Shown: piece after piece, positions 17,572 through 28,000 of the stretch | How the letters are laid out: each line of letters starts with the position of its first letter | Numbering within the stretch: the stretch's first letter is position 1 | Source of the DNA: CAYVIB01 sp964451365 | GTDB taxonomy: Bacteria; Pseudomonadota; Gammaproteobacteria; Pseudomonadales; Cellvibrionaceae | Assembly: GCA_964451365.1 (NCBI GenBank) | Contig: CAYVIB010000027.1 | Coordinates: 19,888-83,887, forward strand | Length of the DNA stretch: 64,000 nt | Direction: 5' to 3' | Position numbers and translations under genes: made by a program | The notes under the pieces: generated by a model | The model's input: the letters and a program-made list of their open reading frames with translations, nothing else | Told to the model about the DNA's origin: nothing | Database searches by the model: none

Positions 17572-18879
17572 TTACTTCAGTGATTCAACCCGGATACGCA
17601 CGACTTTTTCCTGTATCGCATCCAATTGTTCGATTTTTTTGATGGCCGCAATCACCTGCTTCTCGACCGCACGGTTGGTCAACAGAATAACCGGCACGTG
17701 CAGCTGCCCTTCTTTCGGTTCCTTTTGTATCAGCGCTTCAATACTGATTCCCGCCTCACTCAGGATCTGGGTGATACGGGAGAGCACGCCGAGCTTATCC
17801 AAGGCCGACATGCGCAGGTAATGCGCCGTTTCCACCTCTTCGATCGGCAAAATATTGTAATCGGTCAGTGTATCGTGGGAGAAACCGAGATGGGGAACGC
17901 TGCTCTCGGGCTCAGCGTCAATCAACCGGCTGACGCCGACAATATCGGATACTACCGCCGAGGCCGTCGGTTCCGCGCCCGCGCCTGGGCCATAGTACAG
18001 GGTCGGTCCCACCGCATCCCCTTTAACCACCACGGAATTCATCACGCCGTCGACATTGGCGATCAAGCGGGATTCCGGAATCAGGGTGGGATGCACGCGC
18101 AGCTCAATATCGTCCTCCGAGCGGCGGCGGGCAATACCCAGGTGCTTGATACGGTAACCCAGCTCCTCGGCATACACCACATCCTGTGGAGAAATCCTGC
18201 TGATGCCCTCGGTAAACACCTTGTCGTACTGCAGCGGCATGCCAAAGGCAATCGACGCCAGAATCACCAGTTTGTGCGCCGCGTCGATGCCTTCCACATC
18301 GAAAGTCGGGTCGGCTTCGGCGTAGCCCAGCGCCTGCGCTTCTTTCAATACGTCCTGGAAGTCGCGGCCCTTGTCGCGCATTTCGGTCAGAATAAAGTTG
18401 CCGGTGCCGTTGATAATGCCAGCCAGCCATTCAATTTTATTCGCGGTAAGCCCTTCCCGCAGAGCCTTGATAATGGGAATACCACCGGCCACCGCAGCCT
18501 CAAAAGCAATTGATACCTGGTGTTTGGCCGCTTCGGCAAACAGCTCGTTGCCATATTCAGCAATCAGGGCCTTGTTTGCGGTAACCACATGCTTACCACC
18601 GCGGACCGCTTTCAGCACCAGATCTTTGGCTACCGTGGTACCGCCGATCAGTTCCACCAGGATATCCACATCCGGGTCGTCCGCGACCGCGAATATATCG
18701 CGACTGACCTTGACATCTCCCGTGAAGCAGGCTGGGTTATCGCGGCGGGCCCCGATGTGGGTAATGACTATCTCCCGACCGGCACGCGCATTGATTTCCG
18801 CCTGGTTGCGGTTAAAGACGTTGAAAGTGCCGCCACCGACCGTACCCAAGCCACAAATACCGACATTGACCTGTTTCAA
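17572..18879 (-). CDS. hom: Homoserine dehydrogenase
   Basis: 435 aa with the start at TTG 18879, giving LKQVNVGICGLGTVGGGTF; GAGGAAT lies 9-10 nt upstream. A longer open frame to 18948 adds residues that do not fit the family. It reduces aspartate semialdehyde to homoserine. The NAD(P)-binding GxGTVGGG motif is at residues ~9-16, the catalytic domain is central, and a C-terminal ACT domain (LRMSALDKLGVLSRITQIL) provides threonine feedback. It is the first gene of hom-thrC. Confidence 0.95.
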   Translation of the reverse strand: MKQVNVGICGLGTVGGGTFNVFNRNQAEINARAGREIVITHIGARRDNPACFTGDVKVSRDIFAVADDPDVDILVELIGGTTVAKDLVLKAVRGGKHVVTANKALIAEYGNELFAEAAKHQVSIAFEAAVAGGIPIIKALREGLTANKIEWLAGIINGTGNFILTEMRDKGRDFQDVLKEAQALGYAEADPTFDVEGIDAAHKLVILASIAFGMPLQYDKVFTEGISRISPQDVVYAEELGYRIKHLGIARRRSEDDIELRVHPTLIPESRLIANVDGVMNSVVVKGDAVGPTLYYGPGAGAEPTASAVVSDIVGVSRLIDAEPESSVPHLGFSHDTLTDYNILPIEEVETAHYLRMSALDKLGVLSRITQILSEAGISIEALIQKEPKEGQLHVPVILLTNRAVEKQVIAAIKKIEQLDAIQEKVVRIRVESLK

Positions 18880-19043
18880 AATTCTATTCCTCAAACACCA
18901 CCTGCCAAAAAGAACCGCAACATTACTGACGCAGTCTGTTAGTGTCAATCAGCATTATTTCAGTATTTCGGTCTTCACTGCCTGACAGCGACAGGCGGCC
19001 GGGAACAGGTGCGAAGAAGCGGGAGAAAACCCCATCGGCAATA

Positions 19044-19070
19044 AAAAAGGGGCTACCAGAGCCCCTTTTT
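19044..19070 (-). terminator. Terminator after dsbC
   Basis: An 11-bp stem AAAAAGGGGCT / AGCCCCTTTTT with a 5-nt loop, about 20 nt beyond the dsbC stop. A/T runs on both sides let it act in either direction. It separates xerD-dsbC from hom-thrC. Confidence 0.9.
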
Positions 19071-19091
19071 CGCCAAAATATTACCAATGCC

Positions 19092-19940
19092 TTACATAAC
19101 ACCCAGGCGCTGCGCCAACTGCTGAGCCGGCAGATAACCCGGTACCATTTCGCCGTTTTCCAGGATAAGCGATGGCGTGCCGGTAACGCCCATTGCGTGG
19201 CCGAGTTCGAATTGTTCGGCAACCGGGTTGTTTTCGCATACATTGGTGGGAATGGACTGCCGCTGCTTGAGTTTGGTCAGGGCATCCTGCTTATCATCCG
19301 CACACCAGGCGGAGGCGATTTTTTCATAGGACGGTGAGCCGATGCCTGCGCGGGGATAGGCCAGATAGCGAACTTCAATTCCCATGTCATTCATCGCGGG
19401 CACCTCCTGGTGCAGCTTTTGGCAGTAGCCGCAATCCACATCGGTGAACACGGTGATGCTGGCCTTGACCTTTCCCTTGGGTGAGAAGACGATCATGTCA
19501 TCCTTATCCAGCGACGCCAGCAGTTCTTCCCTTTCAACATTTTTCGCCTGCTCGGTCACATTTACCAGATTGCCTTCCTCGACCCGGTAAAGATCACCGA
19601 CAAAGAAATACTTACCGTCCTCAATGACATAAATAGTGCCACGCCCATCGATCTGGACCTTCTCCACCCCTTTAATCTCTGTGTCCTCGACGCCGGTAAC
19701 CTTCAGGTCGGGACGCGCCTGCGACAGCTTTTTAGCTAACGCCGCCACCCGATCGTTTCCGGTACTTTTTTCCGTGGTGGTTTTTCCCGTGGCAGTTTGT
19801 TCCGCGGCGGGTTTTGCCGCACCGGAGTCAGCCGCTTCCGCGGCATTGGTTTCGTTTTTACAGGCAGATACCCCAACCAGGGCCGCAAATGCCATCGCCA
19901 GTGCCGGCCTGGCGGATTTTGTTTTGTTATTAAATATCAT
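19092..19940 (-). CDS. dsbC: Thiol:disulfide interchange protein DsbC (lipoprotein form)
   Basis: 282 aa from ATG 19940, which has AGAGGT upstream; an upstream GTG at 19958 is in frame. It isomerises wrong disulfides in periplasmic proteins. The thioredoxin-fold active site is CGYC (Cys170/Cys173) in FTDVDCGYCQKLHQEV. The N-terminal dimerisation domain contains VTGVEDTEIKGVEKVQIDG. Unusually, the signal peptide ends in a lipobox (VSAC, Cys27) followed by a ~35-residue Ala/Thr/Lys linker, so it is probably membrane-tethered rather than soluble. It lies downstream of xerD, as in Pseudomonas. Confidence 0.92.
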   Translation of the reverse strand: MIFNNKTKSARPALAMAFAALVGVSACKNETNAAEAADSGAAKPAAEQTATGKTTTEKSTGNDRVAALAKKLSQARPDLKVTGVEDTEIKGVEKVQIDGRGTIYVIEDGKYFFVGDLYRVEEGNLVNVTEQAKNVEREELLASLDKDDMIVFSPKGKVKASITVFTDVDCGYCQKLHQEVPAMNDMGIEVRYLAYPRAGIGSPSYEKIASAWCADDKQDALTKLKQRQSIPTNVCENNPVAEQFELGHAMGVTGTPSLILENGEMVPGYLPAQQLAQRLGVM

Positions 19941-20041
19941 AGTTACCTCTGAGTTCACTCCGGGTTGTTAAACGTTCTGGCATTGGAGCCAGGAAGTCTA
20001 CCATGGTTCCGTTCCGTGAATAACAGATAAAACCCGCAAAT

Positions 20042-20935
20042 TTATCCCCTTGGATGGTGCTGTTCGTGGAGGTTTTGCAGTCGTTGCCGCGCTATATGGG
20101 TATAAATCTGGGTTGTTGACAGATCGCTGTGCCCAAGTAGCAGCTGGACCGAGCGAATGTCCGCGCCATGGTTGAGCAGATGGGTGGCAAAGGCATGCCT
20201 GAGGGTATGGGGCGAAAGCGGCTTGCCGATGCCCGCCACCTTCGCCCAGTATTTGATCCGGTGCCAGAATGTCTGCCGGGTCATTCTTTGCCCCCGACTG
20301 CTTGGGAACACGGTATCCGCCACCCGACCCGACAAAAGCTCCCCCCGGGCCTGCCGGAGGAATTGTGCCAGCCAGTGCTGAGCTTCATCACCCAGCGGAA
20401 CGAGTCTTTCCTTCTTCCCCTTCCCTGTAACCCGCAATACACCCTGGCGCAGATTGACCTGGTCCAACGTCAGATTGACCAGCTCCGATACCCGCAGGCC
20501 GCAGGCGTAAAGCACCTCCAGCATGGCCCGGTCCCGCAGCCCCAGGACATCGTCCAGGCCAGGCGCCAGTAGAAGGTTTTCCACATCCTCCTGCGTAAGC
20601 GACTTGGGCAGGGGCCGGCCCAACCTGGGGCTCTCCACATGCTCGACAGGGCTGGATTCCAGTTTTCCCTCCCGGGTCATAAAGTTATAGAACCCACGTA
20701 CACAAGATAAAAATCGTGCGGTGGAACGCGCGCTGAAACTCTGCTTAAACCGCGCCGCCAGGTAGCGCTGAATATCTTCCTGGGTGGCTGCGAACAAGCT
20801 GCACTGATTGTTATCCAGCCACCTGGCGAAGGCGGAGAGATCCCGGCGATAGGACATCAAGGTGTTTTCACTCAAACCTTTCTCAGCCCAGATCCGGTCC
20901 AGATAGCTATCGATTATCTCGTTGTGGTCAGTCAT
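20042..20935 (-). CDS. xerD: Site-specific tyrosine recombinase XerD
   Basis: 297 aa. It acts with XerC at dif to resolve chromosome dimers. The N-terminal SAM-like domain is followed by the catalytic domain with ACGLRVSEL (Arg), VTGKGKKERLVPLG (Lys), HTLRHAFATHLLNHGAD (His, Arg), LLGHSDLSTT (His) and QIYTHI (Tyr). First gene of xerD-dsbC. Confidence 0.97.
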   Translation of the reverse strand: MTDHNEIIDSYLDRIWAEKGLSENTLMSYRRDLSAFARWLDNNQCSLFAATQEDIQRYLAARFKQSFSARSTARFLSCVRGFYNFMTREGKLESSPVEHVESPRLGRPLPKSLTQEDVENLLLAPGLDDVLGLRDRAMLEVLYACGLRVSELVNLTLDQVNLRQGVLRVTGKGKKERLVPLGDEAQHWLAQFLRQARGELLSGRVADTVFPSSRGQRMTRQTFWHRIKYWAKVAGIGKPLSPHTLRHAFATHLLNHGADIRSVQLLLGHSDLSTTQIYTHIARQRLQNLHEQHHPRG

Positions 20936-21051
20936 TTATGTGGGTATTGTCAGTTCACCGCATTAAAGGAATAATAACGCAACAAACCCCTTTACGCTCA
21001 CGATTAACTTTCCGATAAGCGCTTATCCAAACCCTCCTCCGGAGTAAACAT

Positions 21052-21384
21052 ATGACCAGGTTGTTACCCGCATTTCTTTTTATTGCCGTAGTCCTGCCGA
21101 CCGGTTGTCAGCGGCAGGAGGATGAAGCTCCTTCAACCAAGGATCGGGTCGAGTCTGTAACCGAGCAACTGAAACAATCCACGCGCGATACCGCGGACAA
21201 ATTGGAAAATGTCCTGGAAAAGGCTGGAGAAGAGACGGGCGAAGCATTGGAACAAGCGCAGGAAAAGGCAGACAGCACGTTGGACACCGCCAGGGAAAAA
21301 TCCACCCGGACGCTTGAGTCCATCAAACAAGCGGCCAGGAACACAAAGGAAAAGGCGGAAGATATAATCGAAAACGAACGTTAA
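21052..21384 (+). CDS. Small coiled-coil lipoprotein
   Basis: 110 aa. Lipobox LPTGC (Cys19), then a highly charged, purely helical region with 11-residue-like repeats (TRDTADKLENVLEKAGEETG; TLDTAREKSTRTLESIKQAA). This resembles apolipoprotein- or LEA-like coiled coils. A ribosome-binding site CGGAG lies 8 nt upstream of the ATG. Likely periplasmic and lipid-anchored, with a possible envelope or stress-protection role. Function is not determinable. Confidence 0.75.
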   Translation: MTRLLPAFLFIAVVLPTGCQRQEDEAPSTKDRVESVTEQLKQSTRDTADKLENVLEKAGEETGEALEQAQEKADSTLDTAREKSTRTLESIKQAARNTKEKAEDIIENER

Positions 21385-21904
21385 TTACTATTTAACAAGC
21401 CAGCATCCAACATCCCGGATGATCAGCGTAATGCAGCACGCATCGCGGTTGGCTGATAAGCCAATGCGAGGCCAATAAAATCAACGTCGGCATCCTTGCG
21501 GTCCGACGGCTCGGTACTCAATTCCGCCAGATTTTAAACGACGAATAGATCAGGACGATCTATTTATTGCCAGGTTAATAGTTAGTCGAACACTTCTGCA
21601 CCAGCCTGAATCAAGAACCTTCCACCACACCCCCACAAGGCAGTGGCACATATTGCGCATTCACCGTCCCGTACTCACGGCAATTCATTTGAACTACTAC
21701 AAAAGCCTCGCAAACAATCTTTTAGATGCCACAACGAGCTTATGGTTAATTAAAAATGGGGCAATTTTATCGGCAATGAATTTATTTTTGAAATTTTCGC
21801 TTACTTTCCTGTCTAATTTGTTATAGTTTTGTGCATACACTACCAATCACTCCTCTTCTTGATCTGCGGGTATAACTACTGATTTCGACATTGACCGAAA
21901 ACGA
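21385..21904 (+). other. Intergenic stretch with no gene seen
   Basis: 520 nt between the small lipoprotein and the sensory operon. No open frame with coding character and no clear terminator. The last 150 nt are AT-rich (around TTGTTATAGTTTTG) and probably hold the operon promoter, but no convincing -35/-10 pair could be assigned. Confidence 0.5.
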
Positions 21905-24313
21905 ATGAATTCAGTCATAAGTAAAAAAGTAGCCATTATTGATGACAGCGATGCGGATATCGAATTATTTACCCGCGCCCTTCGAAGTAGTGATTACCAG
22001 TTTGAAATCTCCAGCGCTAACAACGCTTACGCGCTTCCCCGGATACTCCAGACCGAACAGCCGGAAATCGTATTTATAGATTATTACCTGGGGGAAGAAA
22101 CCGGTACGAATATTATTGAATCGCTGTCCGCGGAAAAAGGCCAGGTGGATTTTGTGATCTTCTCATCCCGCGGAGATGAAGAAGTTGTCTCTGAAGCGCT
22201 ACGCGCCGGTGCGGCGGATTACCTGAGCAAGGACGAGCTCAGCGCGGAAGGAATCAATATCCTTATGCGCCGGCTTAACCGGCGATCCCTCGAATCGCTG
22301 CGCCTGCAATCCATTCTTCGTGTAACATCCGACTGTATTTTGACGCTGAGCCAGAAAGGCGTAATCGAATCCTGCAACGCCGCCGCCAAAACACTTTTTG
22401 GCGTACCGTCCAGCCGGCTGATTTCCTCCTCCATATATGATTTCCTGGACAACAAATCCGCGGCGATATTAAAAAACATATTCAGCCTGACGACGCCCGG
22501 AGATCAAAATCCGTTTCTCGACCAGGCTTTTGAGCTAACCGTACGCGGAAATGACGGCATGACCAAGGACATTGAACTGGTCATCAATCATTTTTCACTC
22601 GCCGGCACACCGCATTTCACAGCCATTATTCGGGATATAACGTCGCGAAAGGCCAAAGCCGCCCTGCTGGACAAACAGGCCTCAATTATTCAGGCCACCA
22701 GCGATTTTGTCGGGTACGGCGATTCAGACGGCAGGATGCTCTATATCAATATGGCGGGCCAGCGCATGTTGGGGCTGCGATCCGATCGTGAGCTTTCACA
22801 GCTCCAGGCCACCGACCTGTTTTCAAAAAAATGCCAGGCCACCGTCCTGAACGAGCTGGCCAAAGTCATGCGCACAGGCAAGCAATGGATTGGAGAGCTG
22901 ACACTGGCTGCAAACGCCAACGATCGATCCGAAACAGTTGTTTCCGTGGTCGCGCTGGGAATCAAACATAACACCAGTGAAAACGGCTTTGCGCTTATCA
23001 TGCGGGATATTTCGCTGGAAAAGGAAAGAGAAAGACAACTTCGCTACGCCGCCACTCACGACCCGTTGACCGGTCTCGCAAACCGGGTCATGATTCGGGA
23101 ACAAATAGAACATGCGATCAAGGATGCAATTCGTAGCCAAACCCAGATCGCCCTGCTTTACCTCGACCTGGACAATTTCAAGGGTATTAATGACTCCCTC
23201 GGGCATTCCGCTGGCGATGAAATTTTGAAAATTACCGCAAAAAGACTCGTATCCATTATTCGGGAATCGGATCTGGCAGCACGGTTAGGGGGAGACGAGT
23301 TTGTTGTTCTGATGGAGCATGTTGAAAATACCTCACCTGTAATCCACCTGGCCGAGCGGATAAGCGCAATGCTCGGCAAACCGATCTTTCTGGAAAACAA
23401 AGAGCTTTACGTAACGCCAAGCATAGGGATAGCACTGTACCCAAATTCCGGAAGCACTGCTGGCGAATTACTGCGTTGCGCGGACAGCGCAATGTACATG
23501 GCGAAAAACGCGGGGCGCAACCGTTACCACTTTTATTCCAGTGAGCTGCAAAGAATTGCTATTTATGAGGAGGAAATCAAAAACGATCTTCACAAAGCCC
23601 TGCAGGAGAACCAGTTCTTCCTGGTATTTCAACCTATTTTTGACACCTGCTCGAATATTATCAGTTATGAATGCCTGGTAAGGTGGGCTCATCCCGTCAA
23701 GGGCCTGATAATGCCGGACGAGTTTATACCAATAGCAGAACAAAGCGGACTAATAAGCGATATCGGTCAATGGGTAATTAATAAAGCCTTTACGGATTAC
23801 ATTCACCTGGCAAGCAAACATCACCCCCACCTCAAACTTTCCATCAATATTTCCACCATACAGCTCCGGGACAAAACGCTACTTGATTTCCTGGATGAGA
23901 AAACCGTGGAGCACGCTATGAACCCAGGCTCCATCATACTCGAAATTACCGAGTCGGCGTTGGTTGGCAATTTGCGTGGCGCACTTTCCGCTATCGAATC
24001 TCTCGCCGAACGCGGCTTTGTTCTTGCGATGGACGATTTTGGATCGGGCTACGCTTCCTTTCGGCATTTGCAGCAGATGCCGGTAAAAATACTCAAGATA
24101 GACCGTGAGTTCGTAAAAAACGTTGACAAGAACAAGATGCGTGCGTCGTTGATTAACTCGATGATTGCCATGGCACGGGCGCTCGAGTTAAAAACAGTTG
24201 TCGAGGGCGTAGAGACCGCGGAGGAACGCGCGTTTTGTATAAATAGCGGCGTTGACAGCCTTCAGGGCTTCCTCCTCTCCAAGCCGATGACGCTGGAAGA
24301 AATACTGAAATAG
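21905..24313 (+). CDS. Response regulator with PAS, GGDEF and EAL domains
   Basis: 802 aa. A receiver domain (residues ~7-125; phospho-acceptor Asp59 in VFIDYYLG; acidic pair in IIDDSD), then two PAS-like domains (~135-250, 255-370). Next is a GGDEF domain with intact GGDEF at 462-466 (LARLGGDEFVV), then an EAL domain. The EAL signature reads ECL (589-591), while the downstream EITESAL and MDDFGSGYAS motifs are kept. It probably makes and/or degrades c-di-GMP under control of phosphorylation by the kinase encoded two genes downstream. First gene of a three-gene operon. Confidence 0.93.
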   Translation: MNSVISKKVAIIDDSDADIELFTRALRSSDYQFEISSANNAYALPRILQTEQPEIVFIDYYLGEETGTNIIESLSAEKGQVDFVIFSSRGDEEVVSEALRAGAADYLSKDELSAEGINILMRRLNRRSLESLRLQSILRVTSDCILTLSQKGVIESCNAAAKTLFGVPSSRLISSSIYDFLDNKSAAILKNIFSLTTPGDQNPFLDQAFELTVRGNDGMTKDIELVINHFSLAGTPHFTAIIRDITSRKAKAALLDKQASIIQATSDFVGYGDSDGRMLYINMAGQRMLGLRSDRELSQLQATDLFSKKCQATVLNELAKVMRTGKQWIGELTLAANANDRSETVVSVVALGIKHNTSENGFALIMRDISLEKERERQLRYAATHDPLTGLANRVMIREQIEHAIKDAIRSQTQIALLYLDLDNFKGINDSLGHSAGDEILKITAKRLVSIIRESDLAARLGGDEFVVLMEHVENTSPVIHLAERISAMLGKPIFLENKELYVTPSIGIALYPNSGSTAGELLRCADSAMYMAKNAGRNRYHFYSSELQRIAIYEEEIKNDLHKALQENQFFLVFQPIFDTCSNIISYECLVRWAHPVKGLIMPDEFIPIAEQSGLISDIGQWVINKAFTDYIHLASKHHPHLKLSINISTIQLRDKTLLDFLDEKTVEHAMNPGSIILEITESALVGNLRGALSAIESLAERGFVLAMDDFGSGYASFRHLQQMPVKILKIDREFVKNVDKNKMRASLINSMIAMARALELKTVVEGVETAEERAFCINSGVDSLQGFLLSKPMTLEEILK

Positions 24314-24386
24314 TCTGGATTCAGTACGCAGTATCCACCTGTACAAAAGCCCTAACAACAATTTTCCTTGTTTGGAGGATGGAAAG

Positions 24387-25037
24387 GTGTGGGAATTCAT
24401 GGAATTTATATTCTCTCCGGAATTTATGCCCCACGGGCATTGTTTTTTATGGCAGCCGGGTGTGCTATGGCTGAATGTCGCATCCGACCTCCTTATCTTT
24501 CTCACCTATTTTTCAATGCCTCTGGCCATTCTGTACCTGTATCGAAAACGGAACGACCTGGTAACCAGAAATGTCGCTTACCTTTTTAGTATCCTTATTG
24601 CTGCTTCCGGGCTTACTCACCTCTTGTCAGTCTGGAACGTCTGGCATGGAGCTTACTGGCTCGCCGGCACGGTAAAATTGGTTACGGCGACTGCTTCCAC
24701 GGCAACGGCTATTGCGCTGTGGGTCGGCATGTCCAAATTTGTTTCCAGCCCCACCGTGAGTCAACTACAGCGGGAAATCGACCAGAAAAATGCGGCTGTC
24801 ATGGCACTACAAAAGGAACAGGCCAGTCTCGAAAAACATGTCAGGGAAAGAGCCGCCAGCTTCGCAGCCAAGAACGATGAACTCATCAAGGAAAAAAAGC
24901 GCTTGGAAGCCATGCAAGCCATAACTGTCGACCGGGAACTTACGATGATTGCGCTGAAAAAAGAAATTAACGGCCTGCTTAAAGAGCTTAACAGATCGGA
25001 AAAATACATTATGGATGTATCCACGGGACCTGAATAA
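24387..25037 (+). CDS. Ethylene-receptor-like membrane sensor protein with coiled coil
   Basis: 216 aa from GTG 24387 (GGAGGA 7 nt upstream); the frame also opens at TTG 24372. Three hydrophobic helices form a domain resembling the ethylene-binding domain of plant ETR1 and its bacterial relatives: SDLLIFLTYFSMPLAILY, then ASGLTHLLSVWNVWH, then LVTATASTATAIALWVG. The Asp and the copper-ligand His of the ETR1 motif are present (Asp34, His78). The copper-ligand Cys is Ser74 here. A long charged coiled coil follows, with no kinase domain. Its stop overlaps the next gene's start (TAATG), which suggests it works with that kinase. Confidence 0.75.
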   Translation: MWEFMEFIFSPEFMPHGHCFLWQPGVLWLNVASDLLIFLTYFSMPLAILYLYRKRNDLVTRNVAYLFSILIAASGLTHLLSVWNVWHGAYWLAGTVKLVTATASTATAIALWVGMSKFVSSPTVSQLQREIDQKNAAVMALQKEQASLEKHVRERAASFAAKNDELIKEKKRLEAMQAITVDRELTMIALKKEINGLLKELNRSEKYIMDVSTGPE

Positions 25038-28000
25038 TGACCAAAGGCAGGAAGGGAGCTATTTTAATCTGCGTGACATTTTTGGTGCTCGCCGGCTGGC
25101 TTTTAGTTGAAAAAAAATTGCTATCTATTCCCAAATACTTCTCTTATCACGCCAAACTTGATACATCCATCCAACATTTTGATATCGATACCGGAAAGCT
25201 AATCGATACAACCCTCGCCAGATCCCAAGTCAGTTTTCAGTTCTTTCCCACCAGCGACAAGCATAATAAGGTCAGCGCCTCCCTTGTCACATGGAAGCAA
25301 AACGGCGTGACGCTTTCAGAGACAAATAACGAGTACCGGATTGAAAATTATTCATGGACAAAAAAAAGGGACAAGGATGAAATTGCTTTGCTTTTTGCTC
25401 CCCGAGCAGCCGTTCCCGACAACTTCCAGTATCGGCACATCAGCCTTCCCACCTCTATCAATTTGCAGTTTGATAAAATCGAATCCATTAATGAACTGGC
25501 CCTGGCGCGCTATTCGGGGCGATACTCAAGCCAGCACAAAGAAATGATCAACTCCGGCAGTTACACTGTCTGGTTTGAACCTGTTAGCGGCTATCCGGTC
25601 AAGTATCAGGACGAAAAGCAGGTTTACCTGACGATGGGCAAGGGAAACCCGGTGCTGTGGAAGAAAACGTTGAGCAACTACACAGATATTGCCGCCAACA
25701 ACCATCTCCGGCAGGCAAGATATTATAAGCGTCGCGTCACGGTCGCAAACATCCTCGGGCCAGTGACAGTGGTTGTTTCTTTAATTTTGCTGGCTTTGTA
25801 CACCTACAGTCTGCGCACTTTCGGTTGGGTTTCCCTCGGGTTCGCCGCATTAATAACCATGTCCGCATTCATCGCCTGGCTGCTGGAAACGCGTGACCTG
25901 CCAGCACAGGCGCATCAAACCCTGTTCCCACTTAATACCGGCCTGGCAATATTGCTGTCGTCCTTTGCGCTGTTTTTTATTTCAGTTGGCAACCTCGGAG
26001 CCGGTCGATTCCTTTCATTGATAGCACTGGCATTGCCCCTGTCAGCCATTGTCGAATACATGACTGGAGCAAACCTGCGGTTAAACTTGCAGCCCGTCGG
26101 GAGCTACACCGATTCAGCCTTATCCCTAACAGGCCAAACGTCCCTTAATTCGGCAATTTGTCTTTTCTCGCTCGCCGGTATCCTGTTTGGCAACACCTTT
26201 AGGTTAAGGCCCCATGCATTGTCGCTTGGCAAATTTATTCTCTCAGGCATCTTTGCGTACGCACTGATAGCTTATGTGGACCATTTGGTAGGATTGGAAG
26301 GGACCTATGCCTGGAATGAAGCGACAAGGATGACGGCCTGGGGTGCCGGAGCGCTTATTCTGTTGATACTTGCGTACACGGCCATCGGCATACCCGAGCC
26401 AAAACCAGCCTCCCGACATCATTTCAGCTTTAGTGTTGTTATCATCGGGCTTGTTATCAGCATTGTGCTTTGGTTGGCTCTAACCCAAAAGGAACATAAC
26501 AATATGGAAGAAGCCATGGAAATTTATGCTTCAAAATTTCATCACACCTTGATTTCCGAAATTTCGCAGCGTGACTCAGCCTTGAAACGCAAAGCCGCGA
26601 GATGGATGATGGATCCAGGCCCATCCTTCCAACAATCGAGTATAGACGCTGAGAATTACTTCAATGAAATCGGCGGCTATGAACTTTTTGTTCGGCTGGA
26701 TAGCGAACATCATCCTATTTGGACCTACCCGGAAAACTACAGCGGAGGCAGTTTAGCGGAAAAGCTACAAGATAAATCCTTTACCCGCCTGCTCAATCTG
26801 GCAAAAACGGAAAGAAAGGCGATACACTCCAGTCTTTTCACAACAGCTGGAAATGAATATATCGTTGCGTCCATTTACCCTCTTTGGAAAGACCAGGATT
26901 TCTTTGGTTATTTTGTCGGCTTTATTTCTATTTCCGCGATACTGGATGACACCATACAACAATATGCGGGAGGAGAGATGGATATCCAGGTGAAGTCAGG
27001 TCAAAAACTAATTTATGCTCAAAACACCCCGTTCACGGACCGCCCCGCATCGTACGTCCGGGATTTTACGGTTCAATGGAATGACATTGTTTTTCTAGTC
27101 AGGTTAATACCCGCGCCGTCCTATCTCGAAAAATTCTATACAGCCCTGCCAAGCCTGGTATTGGGCGCGGGTTTTTGTTTCTCCTTTCTAACCGGAATTT
27201 CCGTATGGCTTTACGGGGACCGAAATAGAAGACTCGTGGAAGTAAATAGCGAAGTCAGGGCGAGGAAAAATGTTCAACAGCGATTGGAAAATATGATCTC
27301 CCATTCTCCCAACGGGATTCTGCTGGTAAGCAGCGACGGCGAAATACAGCTGGCCAACAATGCCATTGAACAAATGTTTGGTTATAGTGAATCGGAGTTA
27401 ATCGGCAAAAAAATCGATTTACTTGTACCGCAACAATTCATGGTTCAACACGGAACTTACCTGACGGAATATCTGAATGAACCCTCGCCAAGAAAAATGG
27501 GAGAAGGGCGGGAAGTGTTTGGCGTAAGAAAGAATGGCGAAGAATTTCCGGTGGAAATCGGTCTGGCGCCAACGGAACTGGAAGGCGACATCCAGATAAT
27601 ATGCTCAATCGTTGATATCAGTAACCTTAGGAAGTCCGCGCAACAGCTGTTAAAAACCCAGGACGCACTGATGAATTTACTGATAGATACCAAGCAGGCC
27701 CAGATAGCACTGGAAAACAAACAGAATGAGCTAAAGGCGACAAACAAGGAACTTGAGCAATTTGCTTATGTGGCGTCCCACGACCTGCAGGAACCACTGC
27801 GCAAGCTGATATCCTTCAGTAAACTACTACCGCAGGATATCGGTACCGAGCTAAGCGAAAATGCCCGCAAGGACTTGTTTTTTATTGAGGATGCCGCGGA
27901 ACGCATGCGCTCGCTGGTACAGGATTTACTGACCTTGTCACGCGCGGGAATAAATGCCTTGTCGATCTCCGAGTGTGATCTCGACACGATAGTCAATGAT

